Assembly: GCA_001464795.1 (NCBI GenBank)
Contig: LNEB01000010.1
Coordinates: 62,001 to 126,000 of the forward strand
Reading direction: 5' to 3'
Length of the DNA: 64,000 nt
DNA from: Bdellovibrionales bacterium Ga0074139
GTDB lineage: Bacteria; Bdellovibrionota; Bdellovibrionia; Bdellovibrionales; Bdellovibrionaceae
Of this stretch, positions 17,383 through 26,327 are shown piece by piece (position 1 is the first letter of the stretch; every line of letters starts with the position of its first letter). Under the pieces are notes generated by a model. The model ran no database searches. It saw only the letters and a list, made by a program, of their open reading frames with translations, and was not told where the DNA came from. Position numbers and translations under genes: made by a program.

Positions 17383-18599
17383 ATAATGAAAAAATGAAAG
17401 TTTCATTCGAAAATATTCGCGAAGCCCGGTCACGTTTAGAAAAAATGATACAATTGACCCACGTCGATCACAGTGTCAGTGCCAGCCGATTAGCAGGTGC
17501 TGAAATTTTTTTTAAATTTGAAAATTCACAAAAGACCGGAAGTTTTAAAATTCGTGGAGCTTACAATAAAATTTCTACGTTAAGTGAAGATGAAAAAAAA
17601 CGTGGAGTTGTGGCCAGTTCAGCTGGTAACCATGCTCAAGGTGTGGCTTTATCTGCTACTCTTGCTGGAGTTAAAGCCACCATCGTTATGCCGCAAACGG
17701 CACCCTTAGCTAAAGTTATGGCCACTCAAGCCTACGGCGCTGAAGTTATTTTACATGGTGATATCTATGATGAAGCTTTTGAAAAAGCCCAAGAACTTTC
17801 TAAAAAACAAAATCTTGTTTTTATTCCTCCCTATGAAGATCCGCATGTGATCGCAGGACAGGGAACAATAGGGCTTGAACTTTTCGAGCAAATTCCTGGT
17901 TTAGATACGGTTGTGATTCCTGTTGGTGGTGGCGGACTTATTAGTGGAATTGCCATAGCACTCAAAACATTAAATCCAAAAATTCGAATCATTGGAGTGC
18001 AAAGTGAACAGGCCCCTGGAATGGTGGATTTATTCAAAGGTGTGCAGCCTAATCAAAAACTTTTAAAAATTGCAACCATTGCAGACGGAATTGCAATTAA
18101 GAAACCATCGAAGCTAATGTTTGATAATTTCATCTCTAAGTACGTGGATGAAATGGTAACAGTCAGTGACGATGAAATTTCAGAAGCCATTGTGTTTTTG
18201 CTTGAAAGAGTGAAAACCGTGGCTGAAGGCTCTGGAGCTGCGGGTTGTGCCGCCGTGTTGAACCGTAAAGTCCAGTTGGGGAAAAAAAATTGCATTTTAC
18301 TGTGTGGTGGAAATATCGATCTTAACATGATTGCAAAAGTCATCGAAAGAGGCCAAATCAAACGTGGAAGACTAGTTCCCCTTTCTGTGATTGTGGAAGA
18401 TGTACCAGGAAAGCTAAATCAGCTGACTCAGATTTTAGCAGAGCAGAAGGCTAATATTTTGCAAGTGCATCATGATCGGGTATCAGCTGGACTTTATTTG
18501 AAGGAAACTAAAATTGAATTTGAACTTGAAACAAGTAGTCCAGAACACGTCCAAAGAATTCGTGAAGCACTCATTAAAATTGGTGCAAAAATTGTTTAA
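17379..18599 (+). CDS. ilvA: Threonine ammonia-lyase with ACT domain
   Basis: 406 residues from the GTG at 17379 (or 401 from the ATG at 17394). The PLP lysine is Lys57 in GSFKIRGAY (numbering from the GTG), and the PLP phosphate loop PVGGGGLISG is intact. The C-terminal 75 or so residues form one ACT-like regulatory domain (VIVEDVPGKLNQL). This single-ACT layout is that of the TdcB-like/ilvA1 group rather than the 510-residue biosynthetic enzyme. Makes 2-oxobutanoate from threonine. GTG is preferred because it overlaps the upstream stop and has GGGA just before it. Confidence 0.85.
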   Translation: MNNEKMKVSFENIREARSRLEKMIQLTHVDHSVSASRLAGAEIFFKFENSQKTGSFKIRGAYNKISTLSEDEKKRGVVASSAGNHAQGVALSATLAGVKATIVMPQTAPLAKVMATQAYGAEVILHGDIYDEAFEKAQELSKKQNLVFIPPYEDPHVIAGQGTIGLELFEQIPGLDTVVIPVGGGGLISGIAIALKTLNPKIRIIGVQSEQAPGMVDLFKGVQPNQKLLKIATIADGIAIKKPSKLMFDNFISKYVDEMVTVSDDEISEAIVFLLERVKTVAEGSGAAGCAAVLNRKVQLGKKNCILLCGGNIDLNMIAKVIERGQIKRGRLVPLSVIVEDVPGKLNQLTQILAEQKANILQVHHDRVSAGLYLKETKIEFELETSSPEHVQRIREALIKIGAKIV

Positions 18600-18621
18600 T
18601 GCAAATCGACCTAGGTCTTGT

Positions 18622-18649
18622 TGAAATAATAAACACTTAATCCGATAAT
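18622..18649 (+). promoter_or_regulatory. Sigma-28-like promoter, overlapping a sigma-70-like one
   Basis: TGAA (18622-18625), 15 bases, then TCCGATAA (18641-18648) matches 7 of 8 bases of the FliA -10 consensus GCCGATAA and 3 of 4 of TAAA. The same stretch also reads as TTGAAA-N17-GATAAT, a fair sigma-70 promoter, so the two cannot be told apart by eye. The lipoprotein gene starts about 23 bases downstream. Confidence 0.5.
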
Positions 18650-18671
18650 ATTATATCGGGGGTTCAAGTTT

Positions 18672-19970
18672 ATGATTCTCAACTGGTTTAAATTATTTTT
18701 TTTGATGACCAGCAGCTTATTTTTAATCAGCTGTAGTGGTGGGTCCTCAGTTGCGGGTGGCGATAACTTTCCTTCAGTTCTTCCAGAAGATCCAACTGCT
18801 GGCTTTGATTCTAATAACTTCTACATTGCCGTTCGAAATACATCTGAAGTGAACTCACACTTTCGAACTGTGGGTTCGTTTTCCAGTCGATGTGAAGTCG
18901 TCGAAGGTGCTTCAAATCAAGATTTATCCTGCATAGTTGATATTCCAGAAGGAGATCTTTATTTTCATGGATTAGATTTGGCTTATAATATTCCTCCTAA
19001 TATGTGTCAGTACGTTAGAAGATCAACTTATTGGTACTATAACAGCGAAGTTGGCTTTGGCCCCGAGAGCGTTGATATTACTGTGAACTTAGATGCGAAC
19101 GACAACATCACCTCATCGGTTTGTATCATTGATGGGGTCAATTCATGTGCAACTGCGTCTCACCTAGAGGCCACTATTACCACAAGCGGCAGTAATGTGA
19201 CTGCGGGATGTGTTTATGACCGAACTTCACTGGGTCAGGGCAACTGCTGTTTTGGTGATTACACATTAACAAAGACAATCACGAAGCCTGCAACTGCGAC
19301 GATTTCAGAAACGACTGAAGAGTCTTGGAACGTACCAACTGGTGGAATGAAATCTTGCATCGGTGGAGCAGCTCGCACCAACTGGCCAGACTTGGGTTTT
19401 ACGGTCGAGGGTTATCCTGGCTCTATAACTACATTTGCAGGTGATGGTTTGGCAGAAACTTATAATTTAATTGCACCTATCACGCGCCCTAATGAAGGAA
19501 CTAATTTTCCTATTGCTAATTTTTATACACCTGCCAGTCATACCCACGTTTCATTTAATACAGCGACAGTTTCAACTGTGCCTTATTTTATCAACCCACA
19601 AACGGACCGTAACGGTTCTGGGATCATTTCCGGTAATGAAGCCTATACTTTTATTTGCCTGAATGAAGCTTATGAAGTTCGTCACCGAATTCGTGTTTAT
19701 GTTCGGGAATGGGACGGATTCGGGGATTACCTAGGTTACATTGCGACCGAAGGAGCCAATCCTGCCTATGTTCCTGATCGTCCTACAGATCTTGATACGG
19801 CCCCAGGTTGTGATGGTTTGATTGGTCTGTGTAACGACTTGGCTGATAGCGATGATTTTGCTAGAAGTCTTGTGGACTACACAATTAATCCAACAAATAT
19901 TTATTATGATCAAGCCGGTGAAGAAAGATTTCGAATTAGGAACTTTCCTTCAGAAGACTACGATAACTAG
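18672..19970 (+). CDS. Cys-rich lipoprotein of unknown function
   Basis: 432 residues. The lipobox LISC gives a lipidated Cys at about residue 21, followed by a Gly/Ser-rich stretch. The rest is a beta-rich secreted region with more than ten cysteines (for example GNCCFG) and no recognised enzyme motif. Probably an outer-membrane-anchored surface protein stabilised by disulfides. It has its own promoter with a sigma-28-like reading, which would fit expression in the free-swimming phase. Its TAG stop overlaps the TAG of the convergent gene in the shared tetranucleotide CTAG. Single-gene transcription unit. Confidence 0.7.
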   Translation: MILNWFKLFFLMTSSLFLISCSGGSSVAGGDNFPSVLPEDPTAGFDSNNFYIAVRNTSEVNSHFRTVGSFSSRCEVVEGASNQDLSCIVDIPEGDLYFHGLDLAYNIPPNMCQYVRRSTYWYYNSEVGFGPESVDITVNLDANDNITSSVCIIDGVNSCATASHLEATITTSGSNVTAGCVYDRTSLGQGNCCFGDYTLTKTITKPATATISETTEESWNVPTGGMKSCIGGAARTNWPDLGFTVEGYPGSITTFAGDGLAETYNLIAPITRPNEGTNFPIANFYTPASHTHVSFNTATVSTVPYFINPQTDRNGSGIISGNEAYTFICLNEAYEVRHRIRVYVREWDGFGDYLGYIATEGANPAYVPDRPTDLDTAPGCDGLIGLCNDLADSDDFARSLVDYTINPTNIYYDQAGEERFRIRNFPSEDYDN

Positions 19971-21112
19971 CTAATCTTGTATTCAAAGGTTTGCAAAGAT
20001 TTGATTGGCTGACTTAAAATTTTTCCAGCTTGAACGACTAAAATTTCACAATCTTTAAGAGCTAAAAAATGCAGCCCATTGGTCGTTGCTGTTTGAGCTT
20101 TAATAAAATCACAACTCTGACCCCAACACTCACGCATTTGATCTGAATTAATGAATTTTTTTGACTCATTTTCTAAAACTTGAAACCACCCATCTTTCGA
20201 ACATGTCCAATTTTCCACCGGGCGCTTCATTTTTAAAAGCATTTGCTTAATATGAGACTCTAAAAAGGGGGCTCCAAGTAAATGAGCCAAGGCCGGAGCC
20301 TTGGGTGAGCTGTGACTCAGCCAGCTTTGCCTTGGTTTTAAAATTTGGAAAAAACTTTCAGTCCCTTGGTTGTAATAACTTAAACTTCCTAGGCTTTTAT
20401 TCAAAGCATAGACCAAAATGGAATCGACAACTTTTTCACAAACTTGGATTTGATTTGACTGTGAAGAGCCAGTTAAATCAATGCTGCACATTTTTTCTTG
20501 AAATTGTATTTTTGCATTTAAGATCTCTCCACTGGCAGTTTTTGCTTTATGTTGAGATTCGATCCAAGGAGTTTCTTTAAGAGCAGATTTGAGTGCTGAA
20601 TTTGATGCTTGAAAAAAGTTTTCAAGATTTTGTGCAGAGAGCTCGGAAGATTTCCAGATAAGATATTTTTTTAGTTTAGTTATTAGTGGATTCAATTTTA
20701 ACACTTGTGGCTGTACAAGTTCCAAATAGTTTTTTGGAATATGAGGATTTACTTCTCCTGAAATTTTAATTGGCAGGGGTGGTATTTTAAAACCCACATC
20801 TTCCCACTTTTCTGACAAATTCCAAGCCAAGGTGCTTTCCATTCGCACAGACCAGATCAAGGGACCCAGGCGACCTAAAAAATTGATTCCATGGGGTGTG
20901 ACGCCTCCGATGTGAGTGTCATTGACAGCCATCCAATCACCATCTTGCAAAGGAAAATATGAAATTGCAAAACGAGCCGCTTGAATCGGAGACAAAAAGT
21001 AGGCTGCACTTTTAGTGTTGGCAGAAAGAATATGACCTTGTAAATCCAAAAATGCACTGGATTGAACTTCAGGTGCAAAAAGATTATGAAGAGTTTCAAA
21101 GGTCTGAATCAT
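19967..21112 (-). CDS. Divergent hydantoinase B/oxoprolinase-like protein
   Basis: 381 residues, much shorter than the usual 520-580 of HyuB. Similarity is seen at GDWMAVNDTHIGG (about 57-69), where HyuB has GDxxxxNDPxxGGTH, and at IDLTGSSQSNQ (about 212-222), where HyuB has VDFSGTSPQ before a conserved Asn and NxG (YYNQG) further on. The HxxD that follows GG in the family is not kept (VTPHG). It may be a pseudoenzyme or a repurposed scaffold. The start overlaps the stop of the HyuA-like gene by four bases (22 residues into the same operon order A then B as in true hydantoinases). The family call is moderate; a database profile search would settle it. Confidence 0.5.
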   Translation of the reverse strand: MIQTFETLHNLFAPEVQSSAFLDLQGHILSANTKSAAYFLSPIQAARFAISYFPLQDGDWMAVNDTHIGGVTPHGINFLGRLGPLIWSVRMESTLAWNLSEKWEDVGFKIPPLPIKISGEVNPHIPKNYLELVQPQVLKLNPLITKLKKYLIWKSSELSAQNLENFFQASNSALKSALKETPWIESQHKAKTASGEILNAKIQFQEKMCSIDLTGSSQSNQIQVCEKVVDSILVYALNKSLGSLSYYNQGTESFFQILKPRQSWLSHSSPKAPALAHLLGAPFLESHIKQMLLKMKRPVENWTCSKDGWFQVLENESKKFINSDQMRECWGQSCDFIKAQTATTNGLHFLALKDCEILVVQAGKILSQPIKSLQTFEYKIS

Positions 21113-22395
21113 AAATAATTTTTCCCAAGTTCATGCAAATCAGGTAGACTGTTTTGTGCATGTATTTTTTTGAAACCGGCAGCATCTAATGTTGGTAAAA
21201 CAGTTTCCACCAAAGGACCCAGCAAGTAAATTTCATCAGTCGAAGCCATGTGAAAAATTTCATTGGACCACTGTTCAATGGCTCTTTGTTTCAGAACCAA
21301 TTTTTTAACATTCAGCTCATCGATATTTTTAAAACCTAATTGGGATGAAAGCTGTCGGTTGAGTTTTTCGACACCAATGGACTTCACTTCAAATTGAGAA
21401 GTAAAAAGCTCGGGTTCAATCACTAAATCTAACAAGGTAGGCTTAAGGCCACGACCCAAGAAAACAGGCCCAGGTTCAAACTGATCAGACTTTCCAATCC
21501 ACTGCCATTCACCAAGGACATTTTTTTCTAAGGTTTGAGTGGGCTGTTGTTTCAAAAGACTCACTTCCGGCAAAGGATGGATGCAGTTCACTTCACCCCA
21601 AGGTGTCCAGCGTGTGGCCTGTGGTTGGCCAATTTTAAAGCAACCGTCCCAATCTAAAATAAAAAGATCCACTGAAGTGGCTTTGTTTTTCTGTGCCCAC
21701 AGATGCATCAGATGGGTCCAGGCGGATGTGAGTCCGTAGCGATTAAGAGTAGAATCTTTCAAAGTGAAATCTTCGTCTAACCATTTGACCGAAGCTTTGC
21801 ATTCAATTTGTTGAAGAGTCGTCTGAACTTCTTCAGTCATTTCGTGAATGGGGCCCGAGCAAGATGCATTCAGTAAGTTTCTTCGCCAATGCAGAAATGC
21901 ATACTGTCCATCTTCTGGAATGCAAAAGTTTTCAAAACCTTCTGCTTTAAATTTATCAAGAACTGCAGCAGGGGGGAAGCACTGCCAGGCGATTCTTTTT
22001 ATCGTGTGCTTTTTTAGCAATTCAAGGGATTCATTCATCCAAGTGTCTGACCAGTCTTGAAGGGGTTCGACTAAAATGACTGATTCAGAATGGATCGGAG
22101 AAGTTTGTAAAAAGGAAGTGACTTGTTCAAGTCCCTTTGGGAATACAGCCGCCACCGAGCCACCCAGTCTTAATCCTGAAAGGCGGTCGGCAAATTCGTC
22201 AAGCAGAACGACTTCAGTCAGTGTCCCTGCGAAAGGTTTTAAAAGTGATTCTAATACTGATTTGAATTTGTGCTTAGAATACAGCCAGCGACGGCTGAGT
22301 AAAATTTCTGAATTGTTTCTGACAAAGACAGCATCACAAAAAGACACACCTCTGTGCAACAGGAGTCTTACATTTTCTGATGTGAAATCTGCCAT
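21109..22395 (-). CDS. Divergent hydantoinase A-like protein
   Basis: About 428 residues from the ATG at 22395; a TTG at 22431 would add 12 residues but breaks the family-like start. True HyuA is about 680-700. The N-terminus (VRLLLHRGVSFCDAVFV) lines up with the VDxGGTFTD start, the centre (SVDLFILDWDGCFKIG) with the DIGGTSTD motif, and the end (EPGPVFLGRGLKPTLLDL) with GPAxYGRGGxxxTVTD. In each case the glycines and aspartates that bind ATP phosphates are missing, so ATPase activity is unlikely. The neighbour HyuB-like gene follows with a four-base overlap. Divergent from hisC. Confidence 0.5.
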   Translation of the reverse strand: MADFTSENVRLLLHRGVSFCDAVFVRNNSEILLSRRWLYSKHKFKSVLESLLKPFAGTLTEVVLLDEFADRLSGLRLGGSVAAVFPKGLEQVTSFLQTSPIHSESVILVEPLQDWSDTWMNESLELLKKHTIKRIAWQCFPPAAVLDKFKAEGFENFCIPEDGQYAFLHWRRNLLNASCSGPIHEMTEEVQTTLQQIECKASVKWLDEDFTLKDSTLNRYGLTSAWTHLMHLWAQKNKATSVDLFILDWDGCFKIGQPQATRWTPWGEVNCIHPLPEVSLLKQQPTQTLEKNVLGEWQWIGKSDQFEPGPVFLGRGLKPTLLDLVIEPELFTSQFEVKSIGVEKLNRQLSSQLGFKNIDELNVKKLVLKQRAIEQWSNEIFHMASTDEIYLLGPLVETVLPTLDAAGFKKIHAQNSLPDLHELGKNYL

Positions 22396-22464
22396 GCTTG
22401 TTGAACCCGCAAAAGGACCATGATAACTCAAAAAGGTATCTTCTGAAAAGGAAGGAAATTGGAC

Positions 22465-23556
22465 ATGAGAATTTCTCCGGAATTATTGAATTTAGTTCCT
22501 TACAAGCCTGGTAAGCCGATATCAGAAACTCAACGTGAATACGGGCTGACCCAAATTATTAAATTGGCTAGCAACGAAAATCCATTGGGCCCTAGTCCAC
22601 TAGCACAGAAAGCAATTTCTTTGGCATTGGCATCTCAGCATTTGTACCCAGATCCCACTCATTTCAAAATGATCGAAACTGTTTCTGAAAAGTGGAAAGT
22701 TCGAAAACAGAACTTAGGTTTTGGTAATGGTTCAGACGAATTGATCGATTTACTTTGCCGCATTTACTGCGAACCAGGGCAGGCTGTTTTAACCATCCAT
22801 CATGCCTTTGCCGCCTATGAAATCAGTGCTGCTGCTAATCGTGCAAAAGTGATTAAAGCTAACCCTGAGGACTTGATAGAAACTTATCAGAAAAATAAAG
22901 CACAAGTGCGACTGATTTTTGTGCCAAATCCCAATAATCCAACGGGATCCTACATCAATAAAACCCAAGTTCAGCAACTGATTGAGTCAGTAAAAGGCGA
23001 AGAAGTATTAGTGATTTTTGATGAGGCCTACAATGAGTTCGCAAGAGCGCATGATTATGTCTCAGCACAAAACTTTTTCGATCCTCAAGGGCAAGTTGTG
23101 ATTTTAAGAACCTTTTCAAAAGCCTACGGATTAGCAGGGCTTCGCGTAGGGGCCATGATCGCCCCCGATTCAACAGTTGATATTTTCAACCGAATTCGAA
23201 AGCCATTTAATGTCAACGACCTTGCACAGGTGGCTCTGGTTGCTGCTCTGCAGGACGAATCTTTTATGAAAAAGACGCAAGAAATCACCTGGAAGGGGCT
23301 TGATTACTTCTATATTCAATTTGAAAAACTCAAACTCCCTTATTTTAAATCTCAGGGTAATTTTGTTCTTTTCGACACACGTCGTGACGCAAAGCTTGTT
23401 TTTGAAGGTTTATTAAAAAAAGGAGTGATTCTTCGCCCGGTTGCCAATTATGGTTTCCCCAAGCACCTCAGAATTAGTGTGGGGCTTGAATCAGAAAATC
23501 AAATGGCATTAGAGGCTCTCGAGAAGGTACTCCACGAGGTACCAGAGGATGTTTGA
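22465..23556 (+). CDS. hisC: Histidinol-phosphate aminotransferase
   Basis: 363 residues from the ATG at 22465, which has GGAA about 9 bases upstream; a TTG at 22459 is possible. Fold-type I PLP aminotransferase with LASNENPLGPSP near the N-terminus, FVPNPNNPTG in the middle and the PLP lysine Lys219 in TFSKAYGLAGLRVG. Converts imidazole acetol phosphate and glutamate to histidinol phosphate, though HisC-like enzymes also act on aromatic amino acids. No other his genes lie here, so a broader aminotransferase role is possible. Close to cmk. Confidence 0.85.
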   Translation: MRISPELLNLVPYKPGKPISETQREYGLTQIIKLASNENPLGPSPLAQKAISLALASQHLYPDPTHFKMIETVSEKWKVRKQNLGFGNGSDELIDLLCRIYCEPGQAVLTIHHAFAAYEISAAANRAKVIKANPEDLIETYQKNKAQVRLIFVPNPNNPTGSYINKTQVQQLIESVKGEEVLVIFDEAYNEFARAHDYVSAQNFFDPQGQVVILRTFSKAYGLAGLRVGAMIAPDSTVDIFNRIRKPFNVNDLAQVALVAALQDESFMKKTQEITWKGLDYFYIQFEKLKLPYFKSQGNFVLFDTRRDAKLVFEGLLKKGVILRPVANYGFPKHLRISVGLESENQMALEALEKVLHEVPEDV

Positions 23557-23603
23557 CGTTGAACTTGATGGTAGAAAACTTTTTTAAGAATACGGAACTA
23601 GAT

Positions 23604-24263
23604 ATGGGTTGGATTGTAACAATCGATGGGCCTGCTGCTAGTGGTAAATCCACAGTCAGCCGAGAGCTTGCGAAAAGAATGGGTTGGAACTGGGTTTCGA
23701 CGGGGGCTTTTTACCGTGGACTGGCGTTCGTGGCCTTGCAAAAAAATATTCAATTTGACGACATAGATGCCCTTTTAGCTCTTAGTCATTCTGATGAATG
23801 GTCAGTCAAGATGTCCGATGATAAAACCTGTGTTTACTTTAACGACACTGATGTTACGGATATGATCTTCCGTGAAGATGTGGGAAATTTTGCCTCTAAA
23901 ATCAGTCACTACCCTGAAGTTCGTAAGTCTTTGCTGGATCATCAACGGGCCTGCTCATTAGGTGGCGCTGGATTGGTGGCAGAGGGCCGTGACTGCGGCA
24001 CTGTTGTATTCCCCAATGCTCATGCTAAAATCTATTTAACGGCTGATCAGACTCATCGGGCCGCTCGCAGGGCAGCCGAAGAGGGTGGTTCTGCAGAAAA
24101 CATTATGGCTTCACAGCAACAACGTGACCAGCAAGACTCCACTCGTAAAGTGGCTCCGCTTCAGGTTCCTGAACAGGCCTTCGTCCTTGATACCACCCAT
24201 CTTTCTTTGACAGACGTGATGGAAAAAGTGGAAAAATTCATTCGCGTTAAAATTCCCGTCTAA
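23604..24263 (+). CDS. cmk: Cytidylate kinase
   Basis: 219 residues from the ATG at 23604, with GGAA just upstream; longer starts at 23553 and 23568 would add an unconserved leader. The P-loop IDGPAASGKST lies at residues 6-16 or so, and the EGRDCGTVVFP segment and RRAAEE lid are as in Cmk. Phosphorylates CMP and dCMP. The cmk-rpsA order is widely conserved. Between cmk and rpsA lies a strong promoter, so rpsA is probably also transcribed on its own. Confidence 0.92.
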   Translation: MGWIVTIDGPAASGKSTVSRELAKRMGWNWVSTGAFYRGLAFVALQKNIQFDDIDALLALSHSDEWSVKMSDDKTCVYFNDTDVTDMIFREDVGNFASKISHYPEVRKSLLDHQRACSLGGAGLVAEGRDCGTVVFPNAHAKIYLTADQTHRAARRAAEEGGSAENIMASQQQRDQQDSTRKVAPLQVPEQAFVLDTTHLSLTDVMEKVEKFIRVKIPV

Positions 24264-24287
24264 AAGTGTCTCAACATGAAACAATCT

Positions 24288-24312
24288 GGCCTTTTCCTTT
24301 GACACAAAAGGC
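24288..24312 (+). other. Stem-loop after cmk overlapping the rpsA -35 box
   Basis: GGCCTTTT and AAAAGGCC, separated by about ten bases, form an 8-base-pair stem downstream of the cmk stop. There is no T run after it, so it is a poor terminator; the loop contains the start of the rpsA -35 box. Confidence 0.35.
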
Positions 24313-24327
24313 CTAAAACCTTACAAC
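24299..24327 (+). promoter_or_regulatory. rpsA promoter (sigma-70 type)
   Basis: A perfect -35 box TTGACA (24299-24304), 17 bases, then TACAAC (24322-24327; four of six bases of TATAAT). Transcription would start near 24334, giving an 85-base leader before rpsA. Confidence 0.6.
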
Positions 24328-24355
24328 CGTCAGACTAATATGAAGAGTGGATCCG

Positions 24356-24383
24356 ACCGGGGTTTTGAACACCCAGCGCCGGT
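24356..24383 (+). promoter_or_regulatory. Stem-loop in the rpsA leader
   Basis: ACCGG (24356-24360) pairs with CCGGT (24379-24383), and GGT with ACC just inside can extend the helix. It ends about 20 bases before the AGGAGG of rpsA. S1 proteins of other bacteria control their own synthesis through leader structure, so this is a candidate autoregulatory site; that is inference. Confidence 0.35.
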
Positions 24384-24418
24384 TTTACGAGGTTTGCTTT
24401 TCTCAGGAGGTAATTATT

Positions 24419-26218
24419 TTGACTATGGGTAAAACACTTAACAAATCCAAGGCTGAAAAAGCTAAGGTACTCGCCTTTTTGGACGCGGAAGATTCAAAAA
24501 TTCCGTCAAATCCAGGGTTCTACAATGAAAAATCCAAAGAGGATTTCAGTTCGCTCTTCGAGCAAACTTTAAATGAACAAGACTTTAAAGTCGGAGACGT
24601 TGTTTCTGGCCGCGTTGTTGAAGTTCAAACTGACTACGTACTTGTTGATATCAATTATAAGTCTGAAGGCTTAATTGATATTAATGAATTCCGCGTGGTT
24701 GATGGCGTTCGTCAGGTTCAGCCTGGTGACAAAATCGAAGTTTTGATCGACCGAATTGAAAATGAAAACGGTATGATCGGCTTATCAAAAGATAAAGCGG
24801 ATATGCTGCGTGCGTGGACTGATATTTCGAAAGCTGCTGAAAATGAAGAAGTGATCGAAGGTATCGTAGTGGCAAAAGTAAAAGGTGGTTTAAGCGTTGA
24901 TATCGGCGTGAAAGCTTTCTTGCCAGGTTCACAAATCGATTTACGTCCTGTTCGCAATATGGATGTTTACATCGGTAAGAAATATAAATTTAAAGTTATC
25001 AAGTTTAACAAAAAGCGTGGAAATATCGTTCTCAGCCGACGTGCCCTTCTAGAAGAAGAGCGTGAAAGCATGAAGACTCAGACTCTTGATCAAATGAAAG
25101 AAGGATCTATCGTAACTGGTCTTGTGAAAAACATCACAGACTACGGAGCTTTCATTGATTTAGGTGGTATGGACGGTCTTTTACACATCACAGACATGAG
25201 CTGGGGACGCATCAAGCATCCTTCTGAAATCTTGAATGTGGGTGACGAGCTTCAAGTTAAAATTTTGAAGTATGATCAAGAAAAAGAACGCGTATCTTTA
25301 GGCGTTAAGCAACTTCACCCTGACCCTTGGGAACAAGTTAAAATTGGCTTCCCCATCGGTGCTAAAACAAAAGGTAAGATTGTTTCTGTTACAGAATACG
25401 GTGCTTTCGTTGAATTAGCAGAAGGTGTTGAAGGCTTGATCCACGTTTCAGAAATGAGCTGGACAAAACGTGTTAAGCACGCCAACCAACTTGTTCAGCA
25501 GGGACAGGAAGTTGACGTTCAAGTTCTTGAAATTGACGGCGAACAACGTCGTATTTCACTAGGAATGAAGCAGCTTCAAACAAATCCATGGGTCGAGATG
25601 AAAGAATCTTATGCTCCTGGAACAATCATTGAAGGTGAAGTTAAATCAATCACTGACTTTGGTATCTTTGTTGGTATCGAAGAAGGCATTGACGGACTTG
25701 TTCACATTTCTGATTTCTCTTGGACAAAACGAGTTAACAATCCCACTGAAATGTTTGCTAAAGGTGCGAAAATTCGTGCAGTTGTACTAGGTGTTGATAT
25801 CGAAAATGAAAGATTCAGCCTTGGTATTAAGCAGCTCGAAGGTGACCCTTGGTCAAATATTGAAAACAAGTATGCAATCGGAACTCAACACGAAGTAAAA
25901 GTAACTAAGCTTGCTGACTTCGGAGCTTTCGTAGAACTTGAAAGTGATATTGAAGGATTAATTCACATTTCTGAACTGACAACTGACAAAATCAACCATC
26001 CGGAAGATTTCATCGCAGTTGGTGGAACAGTAAAAGCCGAAGTGATTTCTATTGATAAGGATGCAAGAAAGATTGGTCTTTCTTCTAAACTTGTTAAACT
26101 CAGAGACTCTAAAGCTGATGTGGAAGATTACGTGAAAAAAGCAACTTCGACTTCTAAAACTTCACTTGGTGATGTTTTCGGAGACGCTCTTAAGAACGTA
26201 AAAACTGATAAAACATAA
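24419..26218 (+). CDS. rpsA: Ribosomal protein S1
   Basis: About 599 residues with six S1 RNA-binding repeats in a row, each with the pattern G-x-V-x-x-[I/V]-x-x-[F/Y]-G-A-F-[V/I]-[D/E] and ending in L(I)HIS-type strands (for example KNITDYGAFIDLGGMDGLLH). The start is decided by the ribosome binding site: AGGAGG at 24405-24410 is 8 bases before a TTG at 24419, ideal spacing, but 14 bases before the ATG at 24425. I therefore choose the TTG (TTG-ACT-ATG); the ATG would shorten it by two residues. A longer ORF start at 24347 is before this site and is unlikely. Followed by a strong terminator. Confidence 0.93.
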   Translation: MTMGKTLNKSKAEKAKVLAFLDAEDSKIPSNPGFYNEKSKEDFSSLFEQTLNEQDFKVGDVVSGRVVEVQTDYVLVDINYKSEGLIDINEFRVVDGVRQVQPGDKIEVLIDRIENENGMIGLSKDKADMLRAWTDISKAAENEEVIEGIVVAKVKGGLSVDIGVKAFLPGSQIDLRPVRNMDVYIGKKYKFKVIKFNKKRGNIVLSRRALLEEERESMKTQTLDQMKEGSIVTGLVKNITDYGAFIDLGGMDGLLHITDMSWGRIKHPSEILNVGDELQVKILKYDQEKERVSLGVKQLHPDPWEQVKIGFPIGAKTKGKIVSVTEYGAFVELAEGVEGLIHVSEMSWTKRVKHANQLVQQGQEVDVQVLEIDGEQRRISLGMKQLQTNPWVEMKESYAPGTIIEGEVKSITDFGIFVGIEEGIDGLVHISDFSWTKRVNNPTEMFAKGAKIRAVVLGVDIENERFSLGIKQLEGDPWSNIENKYAIGTQHEVKVTKLADFGAFVELESDIEGLIHISELTTDKINHPEDFIAVGGTVKAEVISIDKDARKIGLSSKLVKLRDSKADVEDYVKKATSTSKTSLGDVFGDALKNVKTDKT

Positions 26219-26272
26219 GGTTTATGGCGTAATGCTTTAGCTAACGCCAAGAATCATGACAAGAATCTAGAG

Positions 26273-26307
26273 TCGGGAGAGTCTTAAAGCTCTCCCGATT
26301 TTTTTTT
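26273..26307 (+). terminator. Intrinsic terminator of rpsA
   Basis: TCGGGAGAG (26273-26281) pairs perfectly with CTCTCCCGA (26290-26298), with an 8-base loop, followed by nine T. A clear Rho-independent terminator 55 bases after the rpsA stop codon. Confidence 0.92.
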
Positions 26308-26327
26308 ACAAATGTAAGGTGAATGTC

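Noticed and set aside
24288-24312. Hairpin after cmk as an intrinsic terminator
   Set aside because: The 8-base-pair stem is followed by TAAAACC, not a T run, and it overlaps the rpsA -35 box.
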